From VRUE01 sp963805455 (GTDB lineage Bacteria > Actinomycetota > Thermoleophilia > Solirubrobacterales > 70-9): a stretch of 64,000 bases of DNA. Made by a program: the position numbers and the translations under genes. The notes under the pieces are model-generated. The model was given only the letters and a program-made list of their open reading frames with translations. It did not search any database and was not told the DNA's origin. The stretch lies in assembly GCA_963805455.1 (NCBI GenBank), contig CAWDUJ010000010.1, positions 124,001 to 188,000 of the forward strand, read 5' to 3'. This document shows, piece by piece, positions 15,867 to 24,173 of the stretch (its first letter is position 1; every line of letters begins with the position of its first letter).

Positions 15867-17288
15867 TCAGAGCCAGGCCTCGCGACGGGTCGAGCCGTCG
15901 GGGCAGACGATGATGTGGATGCCGTCGAGCGCCGGGTCGAGGTGGGGAAAGTCGGCCCGCAGGTGGCCCCCGCGCGACTCCTCGCGCTCCAGCGCGGCGG
16001 TCGCGACCGCGACCGCGAGCGGGTAGGGGTCGCCGAGCAGCCGATCCAGAAGCTCGGGGCGGCGCATCGGGCCGGCGAGCTCCCAAACGGCGTCCCTGGT
16101 CCTCTCCTCCGGGGGCTGGAAGCGGCGATCGGGGATCTGCGGGCGCTCGCCGTCGAACTTCTCGGCCGCGGCGGCGCGGCCGGCGCGGCCACCGAAGACG
16201 AAACACTCGCTGAGCGAGTTCGAGGCAAGCCGGTTGGCCCCGTGGAGACCGGTGCACGAGCACTCGCCGACGGCGAACAACCCGGGCAGCGAGGAACGGC
16301 CCTCGAGGTCGGTCGCGATCCCGCCCATTGTGTAGTGGGCGGCCGGCGCGACCGGGACCGGCTCGGTTTCCGGCGAGAGGCCGGCCTCCGAAAGGGAGCG
16401 GAAGACGTTCGGGAAGCGCGAGGGATCGATTCCACGGAGGTCGAGGCGCACGCTCTGGGTTCCGTCGGCCTCGATCCGGTCAAGGATTGCCGCGGTGACG
16501 GCGTCGCGCGGCGCGAGCTCGTCGGTGAAACGGCGCCCCGCGGCGTCGAGCAGGGTCGCGCCCTCACCGCGGACGGCCTCGGTGATCAGGACCCCGTCGA
16601 ACTCGGTCCCGGGGAGGGCCAGCGCGGTCGGGTGGAACTGGCAGAACTCGAGGTCGGCGAGGTCGGCACCCGCCATCGCCGCGATCACCGGGCCGGCGCC
16701 GATCGCCCCGCGTGGGTTCGTCGTCCGCCTCCAGAGCGCTGCGGCTCCGCCGGTCGCCAGCACCGTCGCGCCCGCCGCGATCGACTCGGCGCCCGTCAGA
16801 ACCCCGTGACAACGCGATCCATCGCTCCATAGTGCGCGCATCGAGGTCAGCTCCCGGACCTCGATCCGCTCCTCGGCGGATGCCATCACCGCCAGCTTCG
16901 AGGTGATCTCGTGGCCGGTCTGGCTTCCCCCCGCGTGGACGATCCGCCGCCGGGTGTGGCCGCCCTCGAGCCCGAGGCCAAGTCCCCCGTCGGGGTCGAG
17001 GTCGAACTCGACCCCGCGCTTCTGCAGCTCGCGGACGATCCCCGGCGCCTCCTCGACCAGGGCCTCCACCGCCGCCGGGCGGCAGCAGCCGCGGCCGGCC
17101 GCGATCGTGTCGGCCGCGTGGCGGGCCGGAGAGTCTCCCGGCTCGAGGGCCGCCGCCAGTCCTCCCTGGGCCCAGTAGCTGGCGCTCTGCGAGAGCGGGG
17201 TGCGGGACAGCAGGCAGACCTCCGCTCCGGCCTCGGCGGCGGATATCGCGGACCAGAGCCCAGCCGCGCCACCACCCACCACGGCCAC
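15867..17288 (-). CDS. nadB: L-aspartate oxidase
   Basis: A 473-residue FAD enzyme that oxidises L-aspartate to iminoaspartate in NAD synthesis. The GxGxxG Rossmann motif is VVGGGAAGLWSA at the N-terminus, followed by the SQSASYWAQGGLAAAL flavin segment, the succinate dehydrogenase-like active-site region FCQFHPTAL, and GLHGANRLASNSLSECFVFGGRAG. The length is slightly under the usual ~530, with a short C-terminal helical domain. The start is GTG 17288; little room exists upstream. nadA and nadC are not in the window. It leads the operon with hyuA/hyuB. Confidence 0.9.
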   Translation of the reverse strand: MAVVGGGAAGLWSAISAAEAGAEVCLLSRTPLSQSASYWAQGGLAAALEPGDSPARHAADTIAAGRGCCRPAAVEALVEEAPGIVRELQKRGVEFDLDPDGGLGLGLEGGHTRRRIVHAGGSQTGHEITSKLAVMASAEERIEVRELTSMRALWSDGSRCHGVLTGAESIAAGATVLATGGAAALWRRTTNPRGAIGAGPVIAAMAGADLADLEFCQFHPTALALPGTEFDGVLITEAVRGEGATLLDAAGRRFTDELAPRDAVTAAILDRIEADGTQSVRLDLRGIDPSRFPNVFRSLSEAGLSPETEPVPVAPAAHYTMGGIATDLEGRSSLPGLFAVGECSCTGLHGANRLASNSLSECFVFGGRAGRAAAAEKFDGERPQIPDRRFQPPEERTRDAVWELAGPMRRPELLDRLLGDPYPLAVAVATAALEREESRGGHLRADFPHLDPALDGIHIIVCPDGSTRREAWL

Positions 17289-17308
17289 GTCGAACTCGCG
17301 GCCCGAGG

Positions 17309-17815
17309 TTATTTCCGCCTCGCCTCCTCGCGGATCGCCTCGATCTGGCCCCGCAGCCAGGCGGCCGCGCCTTCACGGGCACGCGCGTCGGCATCCGGGT
17401 CAGGTGCCGAGGGAGTGCTGGCGGCGGTTGCCGCCGCGGCGCTCGATGCCCCGGCTTCGCGCTGGGCCTCCTGGACCCGTTTCTCGGCAGCCTCGGCCTG
17501 GGACTCGATCTCGGTCAGGCGGCTCTCGGCGGCTGCGATTGCACTCTCTTTCGCCTCCCGCTCGCGCTGGATCTCCTCCCGATTGGAGGCCCGTAGCCTC
17601 TCCATCTCAGCGGCGTGATCGGAGCGGGCCTTCTCGAGCTCCTCCTGAGCCCGTAGCCGCTGCCCCTCGAGGTCGGCTTCCAGCGACCTGACCTCGGCGG
17701 TGGTCCGCTCGCGCGCAGCCTCGGCGGCCTCGCTCGCCTCCCGCAATTCGCGCTCGGCCTGCTCCGCCTTGGCGCTGAGGCTTCCGCCGCCCGACTGGTC
17801 CTGCTCCGCGCTCAC
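17309..17815 (-). CDS. Coiled-coil protein of unknown function
   Basis: A 168-residue hydrophilic protein. Residues ~12-120 are almost entirely Ala/Glu/Arg heptads (KAEQAERELREASEAAEAA and similar) predicting a long coiled coil, then an Ala/Ser/Pro linker and a short basic helix ending EAIREEARRK. There is no signal peptide, membrane helix or enzyme motif. It lies 20 nt upstream of nadB and 12 nt downstream of the glycosyltransferase gene, so it may be in the same transcript. The function is unknown. Confidence 0.75.
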   Translation of the reverse strand: MSAEQDQSGGGSLSAKAEQAERELREASEAAEAARERTTAEVRSLEADLEGQRLRAQEELEKARSDHAAEMERLRASNREEIQREREAKESAIAAAESRLTEIESQAEAAEKRVQEAQREAGASSAAAATAASTPSAPDPDADARAREGAAAWLRGQIEAIREEARRK

Positions 17816-17827
17816 GGTTTCAATCTA

Positions 17828-18769
17828 TTAGTTGTCGCCGAGCAGAGAGCGGTAGGCGACGATCGTCCGCTCGGCCATCCGCGAGGAGGACAGGGAGGCC
17901 GCCCTTCGGGCGCCTTCGATGCGCGGGTCGGGGGCTTCGAGATGGGGCGCGACATGCTCGCGCCAGAGGTCGACCGCGAACGGCGCGCAGAGGGTTCCGG
18001 GCACCCCGTCGAGCGCGAACGGGGCGATCCCGACTGGAGTCGAGAGAACCGGGACGTCGCAGGCCAGGGACTCGACGCAGACCATCCCGAAGCCCTCGTT
18101 TTCTGAGGTGACCAGGACCGCGTTCGCGGCATTGATCCAGAGCGGCATCTGCTCGGGGTCGATCGAGCCGCCGGTGAGGAGCTCGGCGCCGGCCGCCTCA
18201 GCCAGCTCTGCGGCGCGGTCAGCGCGCTTCTCGGGCCGCGCCGGGTTGGCCGGGAAGAGGAGGAAACGGCCGTCGGGGTCGAGGCCCAGGTCGCGCCTCG
18301 CCTCTGCACGCGGGATCGAGTGGAAGCGATCGATGTCGGGCCCGGTGGGGAGGACAGCGGAACCCGGGACGTCCGGCAATCCCGGACGCCCCTGCTCCGG
18401 GAGGAAGAGCGCCCGGGAGACGGCGGCGGCGAGGTCGGCCCGCCAGGCGAGCCGCCGCGACATCGGGCCTACGAGCTGGTGGCGGACGTCGGTGCCGTGG
18501 AAGGTGACGATCAGCGGGCTGGCACCGGCGAGGCGAGCGCACCAACCTGCCAGCCCGTAATGGGCGTGGACCAGGTCAAAGCTCTGATCCCGCAGAAGCC
18601 GCCGCAGGCGCCGGGTGGCGGGGATGTAGTTGCCGCGTCCGGGCGGGAAGCCGAACAGCTCGACCTCGACACCCGCCCCGCGGATCTCCTCGATCTGATC
18701 CTGGATCCACCTGCCGCGCTGCGGAGCCGAGGCGTCGGGCATCAGGTTGGTGACGACGAGCACCCGCAT
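17828..18769 (-). CDS. Glycosyltransferase, GT4 family
   Basis: A 313-residue GT-B enzyme. The N-terminal domain has RVLVVTNLMPDASAPQRGRWIQDQI, HAHYGLAGWCA and VTFHGTDVRHQ. The C-terminal donor-binding domain has LLFPANPARPEKRADRAAELA and the E-x7-E motif region SENEGFGMVCVESLACDVPVLSTPVGI, which binds the nucleotide sugar. It is soluble and probably acts on a lipid or glycan acceptor at the membrane. The sugar and acceptor are not deducible. It is shorter than usual (often 370-400), though both halves are present. Confidence 0.88.
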   Translation of the reverse strand: MRVLVVTNLMPDASAPQRGRWIQDQIEEIRGAGVEVELFGFPPGRGNYIPATRRLRRLLRDQSFDLVHAHYGLAGWCARLAGASPLIVTFHGTDVRHQLVGPMSRRLAWRADLAAAVSRALFLPEQGRPGLPDVPGSAVLPTGPDIDRFHSIPRAEARRDLGLDPDGRFLLFPANPARPEKRADRAAELAEAAGAELLTGGSIDPEQMPLWINAANAVLVTSENEGFGMVCVESLACDVPVLSTPVGIAPFALDGVPGTLCAPFAVDLWREHVAPHLEAPDPRIEGARRAASLSSSRMAERTIVAYRSLLGDN

Positions 18770-18832
18770 CGGAGGTGAGGGTATCCAGCGGGACGAAGAC
18801 TACGACCCGGCGAAAGCTCTCGGGCCCGGCGC

Positions 18833-20242
18833 TCAAGACGCCACCTCGGGCTCGGCGGCCTCCTCGAAGCCCAGCTGTGGACGCATCAGGCCGACCACTG
18901 CGGTCAGGGCGAGGGCGATCAGGACCGCCGCTGCCGCCAGCACATTCGGAACACCTTCGGCCAGTGCCCGGGCGCCGGCGCCGTTGCTGGCGGCGGCGAA
19001 GATGGTGATCAGCGCGCCGACGCCGAGGGTGCCGCCGAGCTGGTGGGCGGCGTTGACCAGGCCGGAGGCGGCGCCGGCGTCGGCGTCGGCCACGCCGGCC
19101 ACGGCCGCGGTTGTGAGCGGCGTCAGCGCCGAGCCCAGGCCGATTCCGAGCAGGACAAGCGGCAACGCCATCTCGGTGATGTAGTCGGCGCCGGGGGAGA
19201 TCCGGCCGAGCCAGAGCATCCCGATGAGAGCAATCGTCAGTCCGCCCGCGAGAACCCTGACCTCGCCGAGGCGAGGCGCGATCCGGGGCACGACCCGGAC
19301 CATCGCGAAGACCGAGAGCGTCATCGGCAGAAACGCGGCTCCGGCCGCGAAGGCGCCGTAGCCCTGCACCCCCTGGAGGTACTGGGTGAGGAAGAAGAAC
19401 GTCGAGAACATCGCTCCGACGACGAGAATGCGTGCAACGTAGGCGCCGACCCTGGTCCGGCTCGAGAAAAGTCGCAGCGGTGTTATCGGCTGGGCGGCAC
19501 GCCGCTCGTTGAGGACGAAGGCGGCGAGGAGTGCCGCGGCGGCCGCGAACGAGGTCAGCGCCCAACCGTCGCTCCAGCCCTGTTCGGCAGCACGGACCAT
19601 CCCGTAGACGAGCGCGGTCATGCCGAGGGTCGAGGTCAGCGCGCCGGTGAAGTCGAAGCGCCCGGTCCTGCGCTCGGTCTCGGGCAGGTAGCGCGGTGCC
19701 AGCCAGATCAGGAGGACGCCCAGCGGGACGTTGATGAAGAGTCCGCATCGCCAGGAGATCCACGAGGTCAGCATGCCGCCCAGCAGCAGGCCGACGCTTC
19801 CCCCGGCGCCCCCGACGGCGCTGTACCAGGCGACCGCCCGGGTCCGCTCCCGGCCCTCGGCGAAGCTGATCGTGAGCAGGGCGAGGGTCGAGGGAGCGGC
19901 GATCGCGGCTCCGACCCCCTGCAGGGCGCGGGCGCCGAGCAGCCAGGCCGGCGACTGGGCGACGCCGCCGAGCATCGAGGCGAAGGTGAAGAGGGCGATC
20001 CCGGCGACGAAGACCTGTCGGCGGCCGAAGATGTCCCCGGCGCGGGCGCCGAGCAGCAACAGGCCGCCGAAGGTCAGCGTGTAGGCGTTCTGGACCCAGG
20101 AGAGCCCGGTCGTCGAGAAATGAAGGTCGTCGTGGATGCTGGGCAGTGCGGTGATCACCACCGAGATGTCGAGGACGATCATCAGGTAGGAGCCGAGGAT
20201 GATCGCGAGTACCAGTGCCGGATTGCGTGAGGTGGGGGCCAT
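18833..20242 (-). CDS. DHA2-family MFS drug exporter (EmrB/QacA type)
   Basis: A 469-residue membrane protein with about 14 helices, the number expected for DHA2. The motifs are SYLMIVLDISVVITALPSI in helix 1 (motif D1), LLLGARAGDIFGRRQVFV (motif A), GARALQGVGAAIAAPSTLALL (motif B) and GGSVGLLLGGMLTSWISWR (motif C, antiporter). It should export hydrophobic compounds in exchange for protons. It is divergent from a TetR gene with three operator-like palindromes in between, so it is very likely TetR-repressed. The substrate is unknown. Confidence 0.92.
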   Translation of the reverse strand: MAPTSRNPALVLAIILGSYLMIVLDISVVITALPSIHDDLHFSTTGLSWVQNAYTLTFGGLLLLGARAGDIFGRRQVFVAGIALFTFASMLGGVAQSPAWLLGARALQGVGAAIAAPSTLALLTISFAEGRERTRAVAWYSAVGGAGGSVGLLLGGMLTSWISWRCGLFINVPLGVLLIWLAPRYLPETERRTGRFDFTGALTSTLGMTALVYGMVRAAEQGWSDGWALTSFAAAAALLAAFVLNERRAAQPITPLRLFSSRTRVGAYVARILVVGAMFSTFFFLTQYLQGVQGYGAFAAGAAFLPMTLSVFAMVRVVPRIAPRLGEVRVLAGGLTIALIGMLWLGRISPGADYITEMALPLVLLGIGLGSALTPLTTAAVAGVADADAGAASGLVNAAHQLGGTLGVGALITIFAAASNGAGARALAEGVPNVLAAAAVLIALALTAVVGLMRPQLGFEEAAEPEVAS

Positions 20243-20279
20243 CGAAGTCCTTTTCTGAATCGCGGTGCGGTGCTAAACT

Positions 20280-20349
20280 GGAGGGGTCCTCCGGGTAATT
20301 CGGAGGATGCCTCCGCTTCCAAAGGGCACTATACGGAGGTCCCCTCCGT
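20280..20349. promoter_or_regulatory. Three phased TetR operator palindromes
   Basis: Three copies of the same inverted repeat GGAGG-N3-CCTCC occupy the divergent gap: 20280-20292, 20301-20315 (CGGAGG ATG CCTCCG) and 20333-20349 (ACGGAGG TCC CCTCCGT). Their centres are about 22 and 33 bp apart, close to two and three helical turns, so they face the same side of the DNA. The third overlaps a -10-like TATACG (20330-20335) for the TetR gene. They are the likely binding sites of the adjacent repressor. Confidence 0.78.
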
Positions 20350-20373
20350 TTTGCAAGCCCGCCGAGGAAATTC

Positions 20374-20958
20374 ATGAACGCGAACCCCACCGACGTCGCC
20401 TCTCTGGCCCCGAGGCCGAAGCGGGCCGATGCGCGGCGCAACTACGAGAAGCTCCTCGCCGCCGCCCGTGAGGAGTTCACCGAGGAGGGGACCGGGGCGA
20501 CACTCGAGGACGTCGCTCGTCGCGCCGGAGTCGGGATCGGGACCCTGTACCGCCATTTCCCCACCCGCCAGGACCTGCTCGAAGCCGTCTACCTCGATGA
20601 AGTCCGGGCGATCTGCGACTCGGCCGACAAGTACGTCGACGAGCCGCCGCTCGAGGCGCTGACCGGGTGGCTGCGCGAGTTCGTCGGCTTCGCCGCGACC
20701 AAGCGCGCCCTCGCCGAGGAGCTGTTCAACTACATCGATCGCGACTCGCCGGTCTTCAGCTCCTGCGTGACGGCGATCTACGGCGCCGGCGAGGACCTGC
20801 TGAAGCGAGCCCAGGATGCGGGCGAGGTCCGCGCCGATACCGACATCTCCGACGTGACCAAGATGGTCAGCGGAATTGCCGGGATCCGTACCGCCGACCC
20901 CGAGCAGATCGACCGCATACTCGGCCTGGCGCTCGACGGGCTGCGGGTCAGCCCCTAG
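20374..20958 (+). CDS. TetR-family transcriptional repressor
   Basis: A 194-residue repressor. The N-terminal helix-turn-helix (~25-70) reads RRNYEKLLAAAREEF, then ATLEDVARRAGVGIGTLYRHFPTRQDLLEAVY, a textbook TetR_N. The C-terminal helical domain should bind the inducer. It is divergent from the DHA2 exporter and probably represses both itself and the exporter through the palindromes between them. The ATG at 20374 is preceded by GAGGAAA about 7 nt upstream. Confidence 0.93.
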   Translation: MNANPTDVASLAPRPKRADARRNYEKLLAAAREEFTEEGTGATLEDVARRAGVGIGTLYRHFPTRQDLLEAVYLDEVRAICDSADKYVDEPPLEALTGWLREFVGFAATKRALAEELFNYIDRDSPVFSSCVTAIYGAGEDLLKRAQDAGEVRADTDISDVTKMVSGIAGIRTADPEQIDRILGLALDGLRVSP

Positions 20959-21060
20959 TTCGCAGTTTTCACTGCCGCGCCCGCGAGTTGGCACATCCGC
21001 GTCTGGATCGGTGACGCGGCTCGTCCGACCATCGTCGAAACCAGCGAACAGGAGGTTTCG

Positions 21061-21309
21061 ATGATCTACGTGTTGATGGGCAGGGCGCACGCCGCGATCG
21101 CGCGTCGGGTGCAGGCGATACGGGATCTGGCGGGGGGCGAGCGGGGCCAGGGGACGGTCGAGTACGTCGGCCTGATCCTGCTCGTATCGCTGCTGATGGT
21201 CGGGATGGTCGCGGCGATGAAAGGGTTCAACGGGAAACAGGGGACGGAGCTCGCCGGGGTGATCGTCGACAAGATCAAGGAGGCCGTCGACAAAGTCAGC
21301 TTCAAATGA
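21061..21309 (+). CDS. Flp-type pilin-like small protein
   Basis: An 82-residue protein with a 30-residue basic leader ending GERG, then QGTVEYVGLILLVSLLMVGMVAA. The cleavage site G/QGTVEY fits the Flp consensus G/XXXXEY (Glu at +5), followed by a hydrophobic helix and a short lysine-rich tail. Such pilins are cut by a TadV/prepilin peptidase. GGAGG lies 6 nt before the ATG. No tad assembly genes are in the window, so it is isolated here. It could instead be a TadE-like or unrelated small membrane protein. Confidence 0.75.
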   Translation: MIYVLMGRAHAAIARRVQAIRDLAGGERGQGTVEYVGLILLVSLLMVGMVAAMKGFNGKQGTELAGVIVDKIKEAVDKVSFK

Positions 21310-21334
21310 GCGGGCCGCGTGAAAGACTCGCCGC

Positions 21335-21395
21335 GTGAGCGTGGAGCGAGCAAGCGTGCATATCTGGTTTTTCGCTCAGCGAGCGAAGCGCGAGG
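21335..21395 (+). repeat. Start-codon-proximal GC-rich repeat, copy A
   Basis: A 61-bp element rich in GAGCGAGCG and ending GAGCGAAGCGCGAGG, ending 7 nt before the rph ATG. It aligns without gaps to 25851-25911 with roughly four fifths of bases equal, and closely to 24378-24436. Read in one frame it would encode ERGASKRAYLVFRSASEARG, similar to the tail of the protein at 24170. Confidence 0.75.
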
Positions 21396-21402
21396 ATTGG
21401 TG

Positions 21403-22131
21403 ATGGCGACGGCTTCCAGAAGCTATGACCGGGCGCCGGCCGACATCCGGCCGGTGACTATTGATCCCGGCTACGTGGCGACGGCGGACGGCTCGGCGCT
21501 GATCTCGCAGGGCGGGACCCGGGTGATCTGCACCGCCTCGGTGAATGACTCCGTGCCGAGGTGGATGCAGGGCCGGGGACGCGGCTGGGTCACCGCCGAG
21601 TACGCGATGCTGCCGGCCTCGACCGGGGAGCGGAAGGCACGGGATGTCTCGCGCGGGAAGCAGGACGGCCGCGGGGTCGAGATCCAGAGGCTGATCGGTC
21701 GCTCACTGCGGGTCGTCGTCGACTTCGAGGCCCTGGGAGAACGCAGCGTCTACGTGGATTGCGACGTGCTCGAGGCCGATGGCGGCACCCGCTGCGCGGC
21801 GATCACCGGCGGTTTCGTCGCGCTGCGGCTCGCCTTCCAGAAGCTGCTCGACAAGAAGCTGATCAAAGAGATGCCCCTGACCGGCTCGATCGCCGCCGTC
21901 AGCGTCGGGATGGTCGACGGCCGGGCGCTCTGCGACCTCGACTACTCCGAGGACTCGAAGGCGGAGGTCGACGCGAACGTAGTCATGACCGGGGATGGCG
22001 GTCTGGTCGAGGTGCAGGCGACCGCCGAGCGCACCCCGCTCTCCCGGGCCTCGCTCGACGAGCTGCTCGGCCTCGCCGAGATGGGGATCTCGCGTCTGCG
22101 TCAGGTTCAGGAGCGGGTTTCTGACAGTTGA
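21403..22131 (+). CDS. rph: RNase PH
   Basis: A 242-residue phosphorolytic 3'-5' exoribonuclease that trims tRNA 3' ends. It begins SYDRAPADIRPVTIDPGYVATADGSALI, with ISQGGTRVICTASV and the conserved GRGWVTAEYAMLPASTGERKARD, IGRSLRVVVDF, DCDVLEADGGTRCAAITGG and the phosphate-binding TGDGGLVEVQATAE. The ATG at 21403 is the family start; longer readings would translate the repeat. Its stop overlaps the next gene (TTGA). It is followed by rdgB, an order common in bacteria. Confidence 0.95.
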   Translation: MATASRSYDRAPADIRPVTIDPGYVATADGSALISQGGTRVICTASVNDSVPRWMQGRGRGWVTAEYAMLPASTGERKARDVSRGKQDGRGVEIQRLIGRSLRVVVDFEALGERSVYVDCDVLEADGGTRCAAITGGFVALRLAFQKLLDKKLIKEMPLTGSIAAVSVGMVDGRALCDLDYSEDSKAEVDANVVMTGDGGLVEVQATAERTPLSRASLDELLGLAEMGISRLRQVQERVSDS

Positions 22132-22721
22132 TCTTCGCCACCGGCAATAAGCACAAGCTGCGCGAGATGCGCGAACTGCTGCCGGGGGTCGAGCTCGAGC
22201 CGCTGCCCGAGGAAGTCGAACTGCCGCCTGAGGACGGCGCCGACTTCGCCGAGATCGCGCTTGAGAAGGCGCGGGCGGCGCATCGCGGGACCGGAGAGGC
22301 GGCGATCGCCGACGACTCCGGGATCGGCGCGGTTGGGCTCGACGGCCGGCCGGGAATCCACTCGGCTCGCTACGGCGGCGCCGGCGCGACCGACCGCGAG
22401 AACCTCGACAAGCTTCTGGTCGAGGTCGCCGGAGCCGGTGGCAGCCGGGAGGCGTTCTACACCTGCGCGCTGGCGATGGTCGAGGAGGACGGCTCCGAGC
22501 ATGTCTTCGAAGGCCGCTGCGAGGGCCGGCTGACCGAGGAGCCGCGAGGGGAGGGGGGTTTCGGGTACGACCCGGCGTTCGTCCCCGACGCCACCGGGCC
22601 CGGCGATGATCGGACGATGTCGGAGCTGAGCCAGGCCGAAAAGAACGAGATCAGCCACCGGGGAGTCGCCGCGAGGCTGCTCGCCGAGCACCTCGGCGCC
22701 CCGGCGCGGCCGCGGCCATGA
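22128..22721 (+). CDS. rdgB: RdgB/HAM1 non-canonical purine NTP pyrophosphatase
   Basis: A 197-residue enzyme that hydrolyses dITP, ITP and XTP to monophosphates, cleaning the nucleotide pool. It has the N-terminal FATGNKHKLREMRELLPG, ADDSGIGAVGLDGRPGIHSARYGG and the C-terminal GFGYDPAFVPD plus KNEISHRGVA, all family hallmarks. It starts at TTG 22128, within the rph stop, so translation is coupled. It overlaps the CDF gene by 4 nt (ATGA). Confidence 0.94.
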   Translation: MIFATGNKHKLREMRELLPGVELEPLPEEVELPPEDGADFAEIALEKARAAHRGTGEAAIADDSGIGAVGLDGRPGIHSARYGGAGATDRENLDKLLVEVAGAGGSREAFYTCALAMVEEDGSEHVFEGRCEGRLTEEPRGEGGFGYDPAFVPDATGPGDDRTMSELSQAEKNEISHRGVAARLLAEHLGAPARPRP

Positions 22722-23626
22722 TCCGCACCAAAAGCGGGGCGGCGGCGCTGTCGATCGCCTCCAACTCGCTCCTGATCGCAATCAAGCTGGCCGCGGGGGC
22801 GATCACCGGATCGATCGCGATCGTCACCGAGGCGGTCCACTCGCTGATCGACCTGATCGCATCGGTGGTCGCCTTCATCTCGGTCCGCAAAGCCGACGAG
22901 CCTGCCGACGCCGACCACCCCTACGGCCACCAGAAGGTCGAGAGCCTTGCGGCGACGATCGAGGGAATGCTGATCCTGGTCGGCGCCGGCGTCATCGTCT
23001 TCGAGGCGACACACCGCCTCGTCGTCGGCTCCGTGGTCGAATACCTCGGCGTCGGCATCGCGGTGATGGGCTTCTCCATCCTCGCCAACCTGGCGGTCTC
23101 GACCGTCCTCTCGAAACAGGCCCGGGCGCACGAATCGCCGGCGCTCGAAGGTGACGCCTCCCATCTCCGCACCGACGCCCTCACCTCGTTCGGGGTCATG
23201 GTCGGCCTGGCGCTGGTCCAGGCGACGGGGGTCGTCGCCTTCGACTCGATAACGGCGTTGATCGTCGCGGTCGCGATCGTCGCCGCCGGGGTCCGGATCC
23301 TCCGCCGCTCCTCGGGCGTCCTCGTCGACGAAGCGCTTCCCGACGAGGAGATGGACCGGATCGAGGCCGCGATCGCAGCCGCCCGGACCGAGGAGGTCGC
23401 CGGGTACCACAAGCTCCGGGCCCGCCGGGCCGGGTCCGGCCGCTACATCGACCTCCACGTCCAGTACCGGGCGGGCACCAGCCTCGAGCGTGCCCACGAG
23501 CTCTCGCACGAGATGCGGGCGGCAATCGAGTCGGCGTTCCCCGGCGCCGAGGTCCTGATCCACGCCGAGCCCGAGTCCTCGTTCCGCGAGCCGGACGGCC
23601 CGGGCGGGCCATACCGCTCCGGCTAA
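22718..23626 (+). CDS. CDF-family cation efflux protein
   Basis: A 302-residue membrane transporter with about six helices and a C-terminal cytoplasmic ferredoxin-like domain. The first metal-site motif is AVHSLIDLIASV (normally HxxxD), then DHPYGHQKVESLAA, and SHLRTDALTSFGVMVG (HxxxD) in helix V. These match FieF/ZitB-type Zn/Fe/Mn exporters. It is coupled to rdgB by ATGA. The metal cannot be decided from sequence. The C-terminal tail after HAEPESSF is Gly/Pro-rich and probably disordered. Confidence 0.92.
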   Translation: MIRTKSGAAALSIASNSLLIAIKLAAGAITGSIAIVTEAVHSLIDLIASVVAFISVRKADEPADADHPYGHQKVESLAATIEGMLILVGAGVIVFEATHRLVVGSVVEYLGVGIAVMGFSILANLAVSTVLSKQARAHESPALEGDASHLRTDALTSFGVMVGLALVQATGVVAFDSITALIVAVAIVAAGVRILRRSSGVLVDEALPDEEMDRIEAAIAAARTEEVAGYHKLRARRAGSGRYIDLHVQYRAGTSLERAHELSHEMRAAIESAFPGAEVLIHAEPESSFREPDGPGGPYRSG

Positions 23627-23772
23627 GGATTCGGCAGCAGGTTGATCCCGCCGGCGAGGCCGACGGCGGCGACCGTGACCGCGTAACCGCTGTAGCCGCT
23701 GACCCCGAGGAGGATGGCGGCGAGCGCGCAGAGCACCACGACGGTGGTCCAGGAGGCACGGGCAAGGGTCAC
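23623..23772 (-). CDS. Small hydrophobic protein (49 aa)
   Basis: A GTG-started frame on the reverse strand reads VTLARASWTTVVVLCALAAI, then ILLGVSGYSGYAVTVAAVGL and ends INLLPNP. It has two hydrophobic stretches (~10-24 and ~30-43) around GYSGY, so it is probably a two-helix membrane protein. It exactly fills the gap between the CDF stop (overlapping by 3 nt) and the divergent gene at 23784. No Shine-Dalgarno is seen, so leaderless translation is possible. Similarity to known families was not recognised. Confidence 0.5.
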   Translation of the reverse strand: MTLARASWTTVVVLCALAAILLGVSGYSGYAVTVAAVGLAGGINLLPNP

Positions 23773-23783
23773 GGGACGGTATT

Positions 23784-24173
23784 TTGGCCGACGTGGCCGA
23801 CGACGTGTCCATTTCCTCGAAGGAGGCGCCCGGCGAGGGGGCGGCGGAGCAGGCGCTCGCCTTTCTCAACGAGATGTCGCCGGACATGCGGGGTGCCGCG
23901 ATTCTCGGCGAGGACGGCTCGGTGCTCGCCGCCAGCGGCGACGCGATCCGGTGGCGCGAGGACTCGGCTGCCCTGTTCGCGGCCGCCGACCGCGCCGAGG
24001 AGGAGCCGGCCGAACAGATCCACATCGGGACCGAGCAGGGAGAGGTCTTCGCCCTGCGCCATGCTGGCCTCGCCGCCGTCGCCGTCACCGAGCGATTCGC
24101 CCTCGCCTCGCTACTGCTCTTTGACATGCGGGCGCTGCTGCGCGACCTCGCCGCCGGAGGGAACGGGGCATGA
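23784..24173 (+). CDS. Hypothetical protein, possibly Roadblock/LC7-like
   Basis: A 129-residue soluble protein. The central part (GAAILGEDGSVLAASGDAI, then IHIGTEQGEVFALRHAGLAAVAVTE and ALASLLLFDMRALLRDL) suggests an alternating beta/alpha Roadblock- or PAS-like fold, with no catalytic motif. The start is uncertain: TTG 23784, or GTG at 23793 or 23802. It overlaps the next gene by 4 nt (ATGA), and that gene in turn touches tldD, so the three are translationally coupled. Confidence 0.6.
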   Translation: MADVADDVSISSKEAPGEGAAEQALAFLNEMSPDMRGAAILGEDGSVLAASGDAIRWREDSAALFAAADRAEEEPAEQIHIGTEQGEVFALRHAGLAAVAVTERFALASLLLFDMRALLRDLAAGGNGA

